Assembly (NCBI GenBank): GCA_018398805.1
Contig: JAGFBZ010000738.1
Coordinates: forward strand, 310,001 to 374,000
Direction of reading: 5' to 3'
DNA length: 64,000 nucleotides
Origin: Hirundichthys speculiger
Lineage: Eukaryota; Chordata; Actinopteri; Beloniformes; Exocoetidae
Position numbers and translations under genes: made by a program. Under the pieces are notes generated by a model. That model did not search any database. It had not been told where the DNA came from and saw only the letters and a list, made by a program, of their open reading frames with translations. This document shows positions 36,290 through 48,569 of the stretch, one piece after another; the first letter of the stretch is position 1; each line of letters starts with the position of its first letter.

Positions 36290-39200
36290 TCCTCCTCCTT
36301 CCTCTTGCTAAATGGAGTCTCAACAGTAGTATACATGTTATGAAACTGCTCAGTAACTAATGGGTTTTAACAAAACATGCTGATTCAAACAGCAGACACG
36401 CAAGCAGACCTCACTTGAAAGGTTTAAGGGTGTGAACTTGATTTGGTGACGTATGTGTATATATTCATCAGTAAAACATAAACTACTCACCGTTCCATCA
36501 GCAGGTAAGGATGCAAACGGTCAATATCACCAACATACTTTCTTCATTTGGTTGTCCAGGTTCTCCTTAGCACCCAAATGTAACAAAACCTTTCTGTAAC
36601 ATTAAGGTTCAGTCATTTGGATTTGTCAAAGTGACTTTAATTCTATTTAGCAATTAAGTGTTTGGTGTACATTAACTTTGAAGAAGCTGGCTCTTCTCTA
36701 AACAGTGTTGCCAAGATACATTAGAAATACAGAATTGGGGGTGTGGATGACTTAGGAATTAAATATCTGCATCTGTCTTGCATGAAACTACAAAAATCCA
36801 GGGAGATGGGTCCAGTCTACAATTAGTGTTGGGATTTCTGAAATGTTCACTTACCCAGCCTCCATTATCTTGTATTTAAGGGCAAATGACCCTCTACATA
36901 GGCTGCAACACACCTTTAATTGGGGTGGAACTGCTAATTCACCTCTGTCTGCAGTGCAGTGCCATCTGGCCAGACTATGGAAAGAAGTGCTCATCTAGGA
37001 TTCAATGCCCATGAGCAACTGGGCTAGCTGTATTTGTCACACACTGATCTCCAATCTCATGCACAATCATAGCTGTCCTAAAACACATCTCCATTCCAGC
37101 ACATGCAGCACCATTAATTAAAGAGCAGAGAACATGCAGGTTGAGGAATGACAGGTTGATTTTACAGCACACCCAGGCAATGCTACTGAGATCAGAATCA
37201 CATGCAACAGGACAGTAACCCTTTTCTTCAGATGAGCATTAAGTGGACACCATTTCAAAAATCATGCATCTTGCATTTTTGAGATTTGTGCAAATATATC
37301 TGATGGTTCTGTGTTAGTTACAATTGTGTGTAAAGTAACTTCACTGTAACAAGTTTACTGTATTTGAGACAAAATGAGCTCTCCCTTCGTTATCTGCAGC
37401 AATACAGCTCTGCTGGCATAAACACATGCAAACAGATTTTTTTTTTTAAATAAATAGATCAGAATACTTCTACCTCTGAGTTCATGCTCCTGAAAGTCTG
37501 GAATACGTTAAGTTTTTGAGAGGGCTGGTTCATGTCATCAGTGTTATTTAAAATGGTCATAAATGTTTTCCTACTGCTGTAAAAACTGCAACTCCAGTGA
37601 GGGTCATAATACATGCATGAAGATGTCAGGAGGAGGTTTAATGGCATTTCTGTTTGTATAACTTGTTAAAGAAAAGATTATTTATTTCCTTATTTATAAT
37701 GGCTAGTCTCATTGAGACACAGGTTTTCATTTTCAACAGAAATAAGTTTTAAGTAAACAGAAGAATTCTAAATCTGGTTATACTTGAAAAAAATGATTTA
37801 TTTAAGACATTTGAATGATGGAGATGAGCCGTACAATACTTACTTTGTAGTGTTCACTGTTTGGTTGGTGTACAAAGACAGAAAAAATAAGTTTATGCAG
37901 CTAATTGCCAATAAATCTTTTTTTTTTTGCAGCAGACATTCTGTCAAAGTCATTCATAGTAATCCATATCATAGTCATTCTGCCATAGTAAGAAAAACAT
38001 ATTGAGATACTCCAGCCTGGTTTGTATTTTGCCACTTGAGAGCGCTAATGTATAACTAGAGACAAACTAACTCCAATTGGCCATTTTATGTGTTTACTTT
38101 ATATGTATGTGTTTGTAGCAGTATCACTCATATAACTGCTGTCCAGTGTATTTGACCTCATAACACAGTATTTGCAATCAACTTCATATTGAAAATGTTT
38201 TCAGGAATCAGTCGTAAAGCATGCTAATGAACTCCTCCCTCACCTGCATCAGTACTTTTGCTTTACCATAAGAATATTGCTGATGTAAATGCACGCCTAC
38301 TCTAATTGGATTTAAGTGAGTATGCTAAGATTATCGATGAATCCCAGTGAGAGCTCTCTTCATGCATGACATTCAAGCATGCATATGTTCTCTGACCATT
38401 TCCAACAGCAAATATTGTAAATGTGTAAACTGCACACACACATGCAGACGCACTACTGCAGATGTGTTATAAGAGTGTAAAAGAACTACATAGTTCCCCA
38501 TGCTGAAGTCCAAACAGGAAGTGACCTGGCTGATAGACTCCTATCAGTTCTCTCATGTGCTCATGTGGCAATATCTAACAGCAAGAGCCATTTCCTGTCT
38601 TCTACAGAGAAGTTTTTTTTCTTTCTTTTTGGTCTTTGTACATGGCCGTATTCACGATGAAGCCCAAAGTTTAACAGGAAACATGCTGTAACTCTCTTGC
38701 CATTTTACTCCATTGTTATTATAATTATTTTACATAAACCCTCTGATGCATGAATTATGAAAGCCTTGGTCAATATTTTTTTCTGAAGTGTTTTTATTCT
38801 TCTCAGGACATGAAAAACAATGTCCAACTTAAAAAAAAAAAAAAAAGATTTTTTCATAAAGTTACAGACATGTCCAATACAGTGGACTACATGCGCCTGA
38901 GCACTCAATGTAGAACATTATGAACTTACTGTAAAATGAATTCACTTGTGTTCTATTGTAAATATACAAATCCTTGTTTATTCTTATGCTTTGAAAAAAC
39001 ATTTCAACAATTTTTGGGAAATTTCAAAACTGTAAAGGTGGATTGTTTAGGCCTGAATAAGCAAACCAATGACATACATGATGTCCACTTTATTGGACAC
39101 ATGGTTAATTGTAATTTTCAACATATTGGACAAAAATGTCATATTCCAAACAGATAATATCCTTCCCTAGATGTTACTGTATATCATCATATTTTTTTTT

Positions 39201-40250
39201 TTTAACCGTTTTAACTCTCCTGTCATAGACGGATTGACAGGATATGCCAGCAGTGGTCGGCGGGGGTGGCTGTCTTTCGGCCATCTTGGATTCAGAGGAA
39301 ATTCACTTGCAGTTACACTGACTGACCACTGACTTGACCTCAATGTACAACAGCAGCAGAGAGCACTCTAGAGGCTAATAGGCAGTTCCACCATAGAAAT
39401 CAATGCTGTAAAGAGAAAGTTACTTTTTAGTAGCTGTCCACTGTAGTGACCGCTATGCACCAGAGGGTTAATAGTACTGTGTACTCACAAACTACAGTAA
39501 CAAGCTGGTATGTACCAGGTATGTTGTAATGGAATTTAAACATTATTCTTTATTATACTGTCTAATTGTTTTAGAAGGTGGACTCTTAGTTGACAATATT
39601 ATATTATATACCAGACAATATTATGTCTAAAAAGTTCTCACCATGTCTTACACATCTGCACAATGTAGTTCCATTTACTTCATACTTAGTTCATCTGTTT
39701 TGTCTAAGTGTATTCTGGTATGTCCTGTTAAAACATTTGTACTAATGATGGTCTTGGTCATTCTTCGATCTGCTGAGTTGTATGAACCTTTTGCATGTAA
39801 TGGATCATAAAATTCACTGAAATCTAGTCAATGTCAAGTATTGTTTTTTAAGGTCTTTTTTAAGGTCTTACTTAGATATTATAGTCACCAGGTGGTCAAA
39901 CGATAAGTATGGGGATAGATATTATTTTTTCCACAACATATGTGTTATCTATTTTCACCAACTAGTATTACATGTAAGTATAACATTTTTTAATTCTACT
40001 CACTTAACTTCACTTTAATTTAATTTAATTTAATTCAGTGACATCCCATTCCTAGTCAATATGATGTGGGTCCTACCTTTGCAGCCAGAACACCTTCCAG
40101 CCCATAGTTAGGGCCATCTGCTATAACTCTTTGAAGAAAATTAAATAATGATAGTTACTGCATAGGGGAGAGTGAGGTACAGCCCAGCGTGTATAGATTT
40201 ACATTCTCTGTTAACCGACAGGAGCCCAACAATACAACCTGTGTGATGTT
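36290..40250. other. 4-kb intergenic stretch, nothing recognised
   Basis: This is AT-rich sequence with short open frames only and no transposon ends noticed. A less AT-rich block at about 39220-39480 may be a decayed repeat. Confidence 0.5.
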
Positions 40251-40259
40251 ACAAGTTCC

Positions 40260-40588
40260 TGCAGTGCCAGAATAAAGTGCTCGTTCCATGCAGAGAAAAC
40301 CAGACTCTTTGTTTTGTTGTTGTTAGCGTGTTAGCCGCTAATTATGAGCCAAAAATAGCACAATACCAGCGGTTTGTTTACTACGGTTCAGAGACCAGAG
40401 GCTGTGAAGGAAACAGACCACAGTTGAGCCTTTGTCTTGTTTCACTGCAGTGCCTTGCTACTTTTTGGGGGTTTTTAAAAATATTTTAAACACATTATTT
40501 CGGCTCGGGGGACTCCAATATTTTGATTGTCGCGGGCGTGGGGGGGGCGCCGGTCCCCATTAACCGCGAAAAATAAGGGATCACTGTA
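40260..40588. mobile_element. Right end of a pogo/Tigger-type MITE
   Basis: CCCCATTAACCGCGAAAAAT then AAGGGATCACTG ends at 40586 and is followed by TA. CAGTGATCCCT...CGCGG is a pogo-like end. A related end (CCCCAATTAACTGCG, GAGGGATTACTG) is at 50199-50230. The left end was not located. Confidence 0.5.
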
Positions 40589-41027
40589 ATGTGAGACGGT
40601 TTTTACATTCACCCGCCTTTTAAGCAAGCTAAAGTGATGTATCTCTAAAATTAACATATTTCCCATTCATTTAAGATGTTTCCTAAGAATGTAGATGATC
40701 AGAATGTATGCATGACTAAAGACAGTGAAAATATGATTGTTTAAAAAAGAAGTGGTAAGGTGTCTAATTTTACCTCAGCTATGGAGTAAACTGAGGCAAA
40801 GCCCAGATTTCAAGCGGGTAAAATGATCCACTTACTTTTTCCGCTCTGAATCAAACCTAACAACACTGTTGTTGTAAAAGTTAGAATCCTGACAACCACT
40901 GATTTCAGAACTAATGTTGGAATAATTTAAAAAGCATGGAGACTGGTCAGTTAAGATCATTTTTCTCTAAACACTTGAAGGCAACGCTGAACAAACACAA
41001 ATACAACAAAATCTAATTCAAAATGTT

Positions 41028-41465
41028 TTATTTACCGTTCAAATGAGAGAAAGAACCATTTTCAGAGTAGGGGTCAGAACTCCGGACCCATAGAGCCAGC
41101 AACGGTCTGCAAATCAGGCACTTATCTGCAGCGGGAGGCTCATCTTCTGGTGGATCATCTGCAGGGTGTGGACCTTCCGTATCACCTTCTGGAGGTGGAG
41201 CATCCCTAGTGGCAGGCTGTAGTTCAGGGTTTGGCTGGTCTGACAGCATGGATGGTGCAAACACTTCACTGGGGAAAATGTTACGATTATACGAGAAAAT
41301 CCCAGTGTACCGAAACCCAGAAATGATGTTGCGTGGTGTCACTGTTGACATGAAGGCTTGATTCACAACTCCCGCAACCTGGTAGATGGTGACTGTTTTG
41401 CCAGGGTTTAATATCATCCACCCATCAAGAGCTTGGCCATAATGGGCAACAACATTACAAATAGC
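41028..41465 (-). pseudogene. Pogo/Tigger-type transposase C-terminal fragment
   Basis: Minus frame: a GQALDG-like lead-in, then NPGKTVTIYQVAGVVNQAF, TPRNIISGFRYTGIFSYNRN, IFPSEVFAPS and DQPNP. The pattern PGRPVTIYxIAxLVxxAF...TPxNIxxGFRxTGIxPxNxxIF is the end of the DDE domain in pogo/Tigger/Jerky proteins. The following proline- and acid-rich tail (PPPEGDTEGPHPADDPPED) is typical of fish copies. The frame opens at 41417 and runs 129 codons, without upstream catalytic residues. It is a fragment of a longer gene. Confidence 0.8.
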
Positions 41466-41469
41466 AGTT

Positions 41470-41760
41470 TCAGCATTCTTTCAATGACTAGCTGGTTAAC
41501 TACATTATTGCAAGCTACACATGTCAGCGTTGTGTGTGCGTGTATTGTGTATCTTACCTTGCTCGCTTGGAGGTCCTTGGAGGACCAGACTGGGCGCTGC
41601 TGATGCTCTCAATAATTAGCTGTTTATTACATTATTACAAGCTACACATGTCAGTCTTGTGTGTGTATCGTGTGTCTTACCTGCTGAGGCCTTTGTATTG
41701 TATAGATGGCGACATGCACGGAAGCTACGAAACTATCCTTGACTTATAGACAATCCAAAT
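41470..41760 (+). repeat. Two units of a dispersed repeat
   Basis: ACATTATTnCAAGCTACACATG followed by TCAGnnTTGTGTGTG and ATCTTACC occurs near 41500-41560 and 41625-41690, about 125 bp apart, and again at 54475-54540. The unit includes GGAGGTCC..GGAGGACCAGnCTGGG. Confidence 0.75.
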
Positions 41761-41784
41761 GACAGGAGCATTTCCAGAGGACGG

Positions 41785-42059
41785 ACTGAGAAACCTCAGC
41801 AGCGCATCTGTGGCACTAGTCTAATAAACAGATGATTTCAAGAATAAAATAAAATGAAATAATAAACATAAAAAACCTAGAGATACATATACGATGTAGA
41901 CTGGGCTTATTCTATTATCATTAAGACATAATAATGACCAACTAGTTTTAAGAATAGCGGAGGTTGCACTTTTTTCACCCCCCTTCCTTTCTGACGCCCC
42001 CTGGAGGCACAACGCCCTTAGCATTTGCCTATACTGCCTATGCCATGGGGCGTCCCTGC
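41785..42059. repeat. Dispersed repeat, short copy
   Basis: This is the short counterpart of 14550-15307, joined at GATGTAGACT|GGGCTTATTCT. It ends CCATGGGGCGTCCCTGC directly before the hAT end at 42068. Confidence 0.75.
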
Positions 42060-42067
42060 GTCTAGAC

Positions 42068-42270
42068 CAGTGATTCCCAAAGCGTGGGCTGCGGCCCCCT
42101 GGTGGTCCGTCCTTGTACTGCAGGTGGGCCGTGAGAGGTCATAAAAAAAAAAAAAACTGAATAAAAAAAATTGTTTTTAATCCTCGATTTTTTGAAATAT
42201 GTATTTAATTACTGTGAAATTTTTATTACATGATTTAAAGAATATTTATAAATAATAAAACAAACAAATT
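42068..42270 (+). mobile_element. hAT 3' terminal segment, copy 2
   Basis: CAGTGATTCCCAAAGCGTGG, GCGGCCCCCTGGTGG and the AT-rich continuation match 2596-2830. No transposase fragment accompanies this copy. Confidence 0.6.
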
Positions 42271-42284
42271 GAGTGTCATTCTAT

Positions 42285-42715
42285 TGTCATCATGCTACCA
42301 GGCACCTTTATTATGGAACCAGCTACCAGTTTGGGTTCAGGAGGCTGACACCACCTCCATCTTTAAAACTAAATTGAAAAAAAATTCTGTTCAGTAAAGC
42401 CTATAGTTAGTCGTAACAATAGAGTGTTAGGGATAATAGTTATAGCAGTAGTTATAGGAGCTGAGAAGGTCCCCTCATATGAGCCAAGGTCCTGCTCAAG
42501 GTTTCTTCTTCTTAAAGTGGAGTTTTTCCTTGCCAATGTTTGGCTTAAAGGTTTTTTTCTCCCGCTGTGGGAGTTTTTTACTTGCCATTATCCTTTATTT
42601 GGATTTAATATTATAATTTTAGTTAATGATATTTGCTCGGGGGTCAACCTAAAGCAATTGGCATCGTAACAGATGCTATACAAATAAAATTGAATTGAAA
42701 TGAATTGAAAATGTG
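42285..42715 (+). repeat. L2-type LINE 3' end
   Basis: CAGGCACCTTTATTATGGAAC and CAGCTACCAGTTTGGGTTCA are also present at 52026-52070. Then TGCTCAAGGTTTCTTCTTCTT, GGAGTTTTTCCTTGCC and a tail ATACAAATAAAATTGAATTG. The order is the end of the RT ORF plus 3' UTR of an L2-type fish LINE. Confidence 0.8.
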
Positions 42716-42719
42716 ATCT

Positions 42720-43790
42720 GCAATGGCAGAGTTGTGCAGAGGAATATTTAACTGAAGGCAACATGCATTTTACACAGACCAAATGTAATCACTTTTCAAA
42801 GAAGTGAGACGGCATAATGGGGCAATGCATTGCGTGTTTGTGTGTGTGTGTGTGTGTCCATGCATGCATTTGCCTATTATCTTTAAGCAGCACCAGAATA
42901 TTTCTCAATCCCAGGAAGTGTCTTATCAACATCTATACACAAGTTGAAATGCACTTTGAAGTTTCTACCTACTGCAAAAAAGCTCCAATAAAAGCTGCAA
43001 GGTGACAGAGAAAGATTCAACAAAGCAGGATAAAAACTGACCTCCTCCTGCTCCTCCCCACAGACTCGCAGTCAAACAATTGTGAACTCCACGCCTCTTT
43101 GTTCAGGACTCCCATCAGTCTCTCAGTGGGTGGTGTGGTCAGAAAGAAGAGGAAATTGTTCTGAATTTGTGGGTAATTTAAACCACCTACATCCCCCTGT
43201 GTCTCCATCTCTACCTACTTTAAAACCCTCCACACCCCCTCTTCTTTCCAAGCGCCCACCTTCTATACCTGTACTTTCTTAATGGTACCCCATCCCCATC
43301 CTGTCCTCTGTCTCCTACTGAACTGAATTGATGCAAACGATTGTGTGTCCGTTTGCTGTCTGAGAGAGAAGTGACCCACTTGTGTGGTTTGCCTGCTGTT
43401 TCTACCCTTCCTTCCCCACAATTGCAGGTATTGATGCCCCGCTATTGTTTCCCAACAGCCCAGGGGGTGGCGTGGTTTGTGGGGAAATTGAGGGACCCCT
43501 CAGGTGTTTGATGGCTTTTATCGATTCACACTAGACTCCCCTTCTCCTATTTACTCTCTGCTACACCATGCAAGCTTTTCAGATAACAGCTGAGCTGCCA
43601 AAATGACTATTGTTTAAGTGTTGTTGTTCTTTTTTTACCTGTAGATAAGAATTTTTTTGGTACTTCTGCATCTCACATTAGAGCTGCTCAAAGTTCAAAT
43701 GGCTCACATTAATTATAGTATTTGATATTTGGTGCTAAAACATCCGCTAAAGAGATCAAAACATGACCTTGGACCAAAAAGGGGCTCAAT
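42720..43790. other. Intergenic stretch, nothing recognised
   Basis: Short (GT)n at about 42838-42858, a pyrimidine-rich block at 43170-43320, no gene or repeat ends seen. Confidence 0.45.
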
Positions 43791-43794
43791 AGCT

Positions 43795-43975
43795 GGCCAC
43801 AGTTTTAGTCACTGTCAATGATTTCCCATTCTATGTAAGTGTCTGCTATTTATTTTGTATAGTAACGGAGCGTCTCTTTGTCAGGTCCCCTTCGAAAAAC
43901 AGATTTTATCTCAAGGGACCTTCTGGTAAAATAAAGGTTAAAAAATAAATAAATAAATAAATAAATCATTGTTTA
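43795..43975 (+). repeat. Non-LTR 3' tail with (AAAT)n
   Basis: AGGTCCCCTTCGAAAAACAG, TTTTATCTCAAGGGACCTTC and TAAAATAAAGG lead to (AAAT)n. This is the common 3' end of a fish LINE family. Confidence 0.65.
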
Positions 43976-44327
43976 TCATCATTGTTGACCAACAAACCCC
44001 ACCATACACTATTGTCTAATTAAAACTAAGAGCTTTATATTTTCACTGTAAATATTCAAAAAGAAGCATTTGTTGCTTCCTGTTAGGGACACAAAAATAT
44101 GAAGTCATACTATAAACAAAATAGATACAATTTATGTCACTGTTAAATATTCTATGTATGTATTTGTGACTTTCTACTGCTGGTACACTATTCAGGGGTC
44201 TCAGACTCTACTCCTCTAGGGCCACTGTCCTGCATGTCTTAGATGTTTCCCTGCTTACACCTGAGTCAAGTGAATGGGTTGTTAACAGACCTGTATGTAC
44301 CTGGGTGACAAGCTGGTGGTGATCATT

Positions 44328-44390
44328 CATATATATATATACACATACATACATACATACATACATACATACATACGTATATATATATAT

Positions 44391-44484
<94 letters not shown>

Positions 44485-44511
44485 ATATATATATATATAT
44501 ATATCTATATA

Positions 44512-44555
<44 letters not shown>
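44328..44555. repeat. Compound microsatellite (AT)n/(ACAT)n/(ATCT)n
   Basis: AT repeats flank an ACAT tetranucleotide block at 44341-44376, with ATCT interruptions further on. Confidence 0.95.
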
Positions 44556-44556
<1 letters not shown>

Positions 44557-45362
44557 CATTGCATTGACTCCATAAAAATAAAGTTAAGCTCAACAGAAAT
44601 CCCATTGTCAACATATGTATGCCAACAAACATTTTAGTCTATTTTCCCCTCTGTTCTTTCATCTCAACTTTTTCAGTTGATGCAGTAGAGATTGGTAAGT
44701 TTGACGGGTAAGTAAGTATTGTCTTTTTACTTCAAAGTCTTGTCCTCTTTTTGAGTTGCGTTGGTCAGTGTGTTAAGAGGTGAAACTGCTGACTGTGGAA
44801 GTGTTCTGAAAAAGGAATCATTTTTAAGTGAGAGTCCAGAACTGTAGGAAAAAGAACTATGCAGTGTTTTTCACATTGTGAGGGCAGACCTGTCAACAGA
44901 AATATTCATAGGATTTGTCTGGAAAATTGATGCTGACAATACAGAAACAGCTGTTTGTGACTAAGCTGAGAAATTTCCAGAGAAATTTGTGTACTAGGTA
45001 GAAAACCTTGTTTTGCTCAAGCTCTGCATTAAACACACACACACTTTCCACAGTTCTGTTATGGGAATCACAGCATGTACTCTGGAATGCTATTGAAAAC
45101 TATTTGTCAGTGAATATATTTTGTCACTACATCCACAAATCAAGTAAAAATCTGTCATTTTACAATACAGTACAATTGTATTTGTATAGCGTCTGTTACA
45201 GTGTCAAGCGCCTAGAGACAATTGACCTTTCGGTAAGCGCTTTTTAGCGCTAGTTACTGTTGCTAGGTTGGACAAACTTGCTGCTCCTCCGTTAAGGACT
45301 GTGTTAATTCGCTATTTTTCCGATGTGTATCATCCGTGTGAATATTATACTATAATAACTCC

Positions 45363-45530
45363 ATGGTGAAACATTGCTGCTGGGGACCTGCAACAGTGAC
45401 TTGAGGTGTCCAGAACGTTTCCCAGACCGAAACAAACACTGGAAAAATGCAGTGTAGGTTAAGTTGTGTCCGTACACACAATCAACTGAACGTGGGTAAA
45501 GTTACAAAACACACCTACATTTACGTCAAG
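45363..45530 (+). pseudogene. THAP-domain first exon, frameshifted
   Basis: Pieces in successive frames read MVKHCCWG, TCNSDLRCPERFP, KHWKNA and RTHNQLNVGKVTKHTY, ending at a donor GTAAGT (45531). THAP zinc fingers in fish often begin MVxxCCWGTCNSDxRxP and continue W...CGRxHxQLNVxKxTxxTYVCSKHF, so this exon is recognisable. A missing base after TGGGG and a second shift break it. The C-x2-H pair in the next exon was not found. It could derive from a THAP gene or a THAP transposon. Confidence 0.65.
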
Positions 45531-46040
45531 GTAAGTTTACTTTGTTTATTAGACGAATGATTTAACCACCGTTTAGTAAAAGTAATAATATGATTTAGCG
45601 GCAAGGAGGGTGATAAGTTCTCTGTTAGCATTAGCTCTGGTCCATAGGTCTATCCCACACCAGAGCTATGCTAACATCAGACAGCATTGTATTAATATAA
45701 CTAATAAAATCATGTTAACATCACTAGCCTCACCTTATACCTAACAAAATAAATATCCAGGGCCATATATATTTGAACACAACAAGGCAGGCTTATAAGT
45801 GGCTAGTGAGCTAGCTGGAATGCTAACGGAGAGATGTTTTCACTCATCACCCTCCATGCTGCTAAATCATATTACTTTTACTAAACGGTGGTTAAATCAA
45901 TCACAAAACACACCTACATTTACTCCATGGTAAGTTTACTTTGTTTATTAGATGATTGATTTAACCACCATTTAGTAAAAGTAATAATATAATTTAGCGG
46001 CAAGGAGGGTGATGAGTTCTCTGTTAGCATTAGCTCTGGT
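45504..46040. repeat. Direct and inverted repeat cluster from the THAP exon end
   Basis: A 138-bp unit at 45504-45641 recurs at 45903-46040 in the same orientation (ACAAAACACACCTACATTTA... GTTAGCATTAGCTCTGGT). An inverted, partial copy occupies about 45800-45901 and abuts the second unit. The central part also pairs GTTAGCATTAGCTCTGGT with ACCAGAGCTATGCTAAC (45658-45674). Confidence 0.8.
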
Positions 46041-46683
46041 TTTGAATAGCATAGGTTTCTCACCACCTCCTCTTTCTTTTCTTTATTGATTAAATTTTTA
46101 GCAATAGTAAATTTAGGTAGCTGTTTCTCTTCTTTGTTATGCAGAGGAACATCTTGCAACTCCTTCATTGCATGTATGTTGCAGTAGAAGCCAACAAATT
46201 GCCTGATGGGACAGCAGCCAAAAAAGAGATTATTTACTCATTATAACAAGCATTTCCTGGTGTCAGGAGGCAAAGGCAGCCTTGCCTTATTCTGTCCAGA
46301 AGTGGCCTGACTCTCCAAAGAATGTATTTCTTCTTTGTGTCCTCTTGTTACATTCCAGGTCATTGTCAAACTTCAGTGACTGTCTCAACTTGAAGAACTT
46401 GTTCCTCATCATTTTCTAGTTTATATTTTCACTTTGTTTTTTTTGGCCCAAAACATTTTGATTTTGGGAAAGTCAAGGCAGGCCTTGTGGATTGACAAGA
46501 TCCTCATTTCTTCTATGGTGGTGTTAAGGGAGATGTCCCTTGTCTGTAGCTCTCTATGATTTGAGAATCCTGCCATATAAATGAAGACTTTATAATCAAT
46601 ATATTGTGAAAAGTACTGACTATTTCTCTGAATGGTGGTATATACACCATTCAGAGAGGTTCTACGAATGGTGGGGACCATGG

Positions 46684-47470
46684 GTGGCGCTATTAACAGG
46701 CTAGGAGAAGCTTAGCTTCCCCAAAGTTGTCACACACACAAAAAAAATCAAATTTTTTATTTGTTATTATATAATATATAATGATACATGGTCACATTAA
46801 AAAATTCCTGGATGAACATGGAATCTCCAAACTCCCCGTGTTACGATGGTGCTGCCGTTATGGCTGGGAAAGTTAACGGAGTGCAGCAGAAGATGCGCCA
46901 GGATGGCCCCCGGCGCTATTTACATCCACTGTATGGCGCACAAGTTAAATCTGGTGTTGATTGAAGCCTGCAAAGTTAACCGGGTGGCCTCTGGTTTTTT
47001 TCTATATCATGGAAAGCCTGTACACATTTTTTGGACAACCTGGGACTCACCATGCCTTTTTACAGATGTAAAAACAGCTGGGACTAAAGTCCTTAAATTG
47101 GCACTGTTGCTTCCAGTTGGGACAGCGACTTGTGAGCGCTCATTTTCTGCGATGCGCCGGGTTCGCAACTGGATGAGGACGACTATGGCCCAGCAGAGAC
47201 TGTCATCTCTGTCCCTTCTGTACATCGAGAGTGACATAACAAAGAGGATTAAACCTGAGGAAATCGTGAAGAAGTTTGACGCAAAGGCCCCGCGGCGAAT
47301 GCTGCTTCATTAAGGTAAAAAAGAGAAAAAGAAAAGATATATTAATTAACGGGAAAATGAGTATGTTATCATTATGGTGTAACAACAACAATAATAATAA
47401 TAATAATAACACTGTAGCTTATGGGTAAAGATTTTTTTCCCTCTTTTGTCCTGTAGCTTCCTCATACCTC
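46684..47470 (+). mobile_element. Internally deleted hAT element (ZMYM1-like)
   Basis: GGGTGGCGCTATTAAC at 46682 and CCCTAGCGCCGCGCTAT at about 47473-47490 may be degenerate ends. Between them lie an N-side and a C-side piece of one transposase, directly joined. TSDs were not identified, so the limits are approximate. Confidence 0.55.
46846..47313 (+). pseudogene. hAT transposase, internally deleted, ZMYM1-type
   Basis: The 155-codon frame contains YIHCMAHKLNLVLIEACK, the conserved C/H block after the second catalytic Asp region, then jumps to PVGTATCERSFSAMRRVRNW and SSLSLLYIESDITKRI, the C-terminal dimerisation motif. The several hundred residues normally between them are missing. Just upstream another frame reads CYDGAAVMAGKVNGVQQKM, the usual lead-in, so there is a frameshift near 46900. 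Such proteins are the fish hAT group resembling zinc finger MYM-type protein 1. It is inactive. Confidence 0.85.
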
Positions 47471-47794
47471 TTGCCCTAGCGCCGCGCTATCCTTAGGCCT
47501 GTATAGTACAGGTTTGAGACTATGAAAAATGAAAAAGAAAAAAACTTTGTTAATGAGCACAGTATCTTATCTATCCTTACATTTGTTAATTCTATTGATT
47601 GTTCACTTGATCTTTGGCTCTATTGTTTGTTTGCTCAATCTTTCTGTCGTGATAGTCTTGTTCCACAGAGGGCCACAGCTGATGACCTCCTGTCTCCTTT
47701 TCTAAGCTTTCTCTCTCTTGTCCTGCAGGCGCAACCTCACTTTTAGCATTTTCTTCAACTGACAATTTATGATGTGAATTTCCCATAGGTATCC

Positions 47795-48135
47795 ATCCAT
47801 CCATTATCTATGCCCGTTTAATCCTATGCAGGGTCACGGGGTCTGCTGGAGTCTATCCCAGCTCTCTTCGGGCAAAAGGAAGGGGTACACCCTGACAGGT
47901 CGCCAGTCCATCGCAGGGCTACATGTAGACAAACAATCATGCACTCAACAATCTCAACAACACTCAACAATCATGAACCATCAATTAACCTAACATGCAT
48001 GTCTTTGGACTGTGGGAGGAGCCGGAGTACCCGGAGGAAACCTACGTAAGCACGGAGAGAACATGGAAACTCCAGACAGAAAGGCCCCTACTGAGGTTCA
48101 AACCAGGAACCTTCTTGCTGTGAGGCAACAGTGGT
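47795..48135 (+). repeat. GGGTCACGGGG-type dispersed fish repeat
   Basis: ATCCATCCATTATC, CAGGGTCACGGGG, AGTCTATCCCAGCT, ACCCTGACAGGTCGCCAGTC, GTCTTTGGACTGTGGGAGG and CAGGAACCTTCTTGCTGTG in order. This is the widespread fish repeat associated with L2-type LINE 3' regions. Partial copies are at 3906-4085 and 17955-18010. Confidence 0.8.
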
Positions 48136-48144
48136 AACAACTAA

Positions 48145-48565
48145 AGCCTGATTTATACTTGAACGTCAGGTCGTCTGCGTCACCTACACAGACAACGCAG
48201 AGATGCCCCCCCCACCCTACGCAGACACTCAGGTGCACCTCCCCAAAATTGTAGGTCGACGCAGACAGTGCCGCAGAGAGGAGCGAAAGGAGGCCTCTGA
48301 TTGGTCAATTCTACATCCGCATAGAAAAGAGCACGTCATCGAAAAAATGAGGAAGTACCCACATCTGTACAATTCTGGTTCTCCACACTACAAAGACAGC
48401 ACATATTCTAGTAATTCATGGAGGGAGATAGCGATGAATGTGGGTCTAGATACGGCCGAGACGGTGAGGAAGTGGAAAAACACAAGAGATACATTTAGTA
48501 AGTTTAGCTAGTTCGTGACTGTCCCTCTTGCATTGTGGTGTGGAATAACATAGCGGAGACAGCGC
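48145..48565 (+). mobile_element. PIF/Harbinger-like element remnant with MADF frame
   Basis: AGCCTGATTTATACTT preceded by TAA begins a terminus of Harbinger type (3-bp T-A duplications). The segment then has GCGTC-rich sequence and the MADF frame. Homology with 15616-16609 runs to about 48565 (ATAACATAGCGGAGACAGCGC), then diverges before a right end appears. Confidence 0.55.
48203..48511 (+). pseudogene. MADF-domain coding fragment, second copy
   Basis: The 102-codon frame has a proline-rich start (MPPPPYADTQ) that is probably not native, then EASDWSILHPHRKEHVIEKM, RKYPHLY, YKDSTYSSNSWREIAM and TVRKWKNTRDTFSKFS with a natural TAG. It differs from 16236-16502 at about eight positions, most nonsynonymous, so I see no sign of selection on the protein. 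MADF domains bind DNA in Harbinger partner proteins. No transposase ORF is nearby. Confidence 0.7.
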
Positions 48566-48569
48566 TAGT

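Noticed and set aside
45920..46681. Two minus-strand frames (82 and 86 codons) as one gene
   Set aside because: They are separated by many stops, the first overlaps the THAP-derived repeat unit, and I see no known domain.
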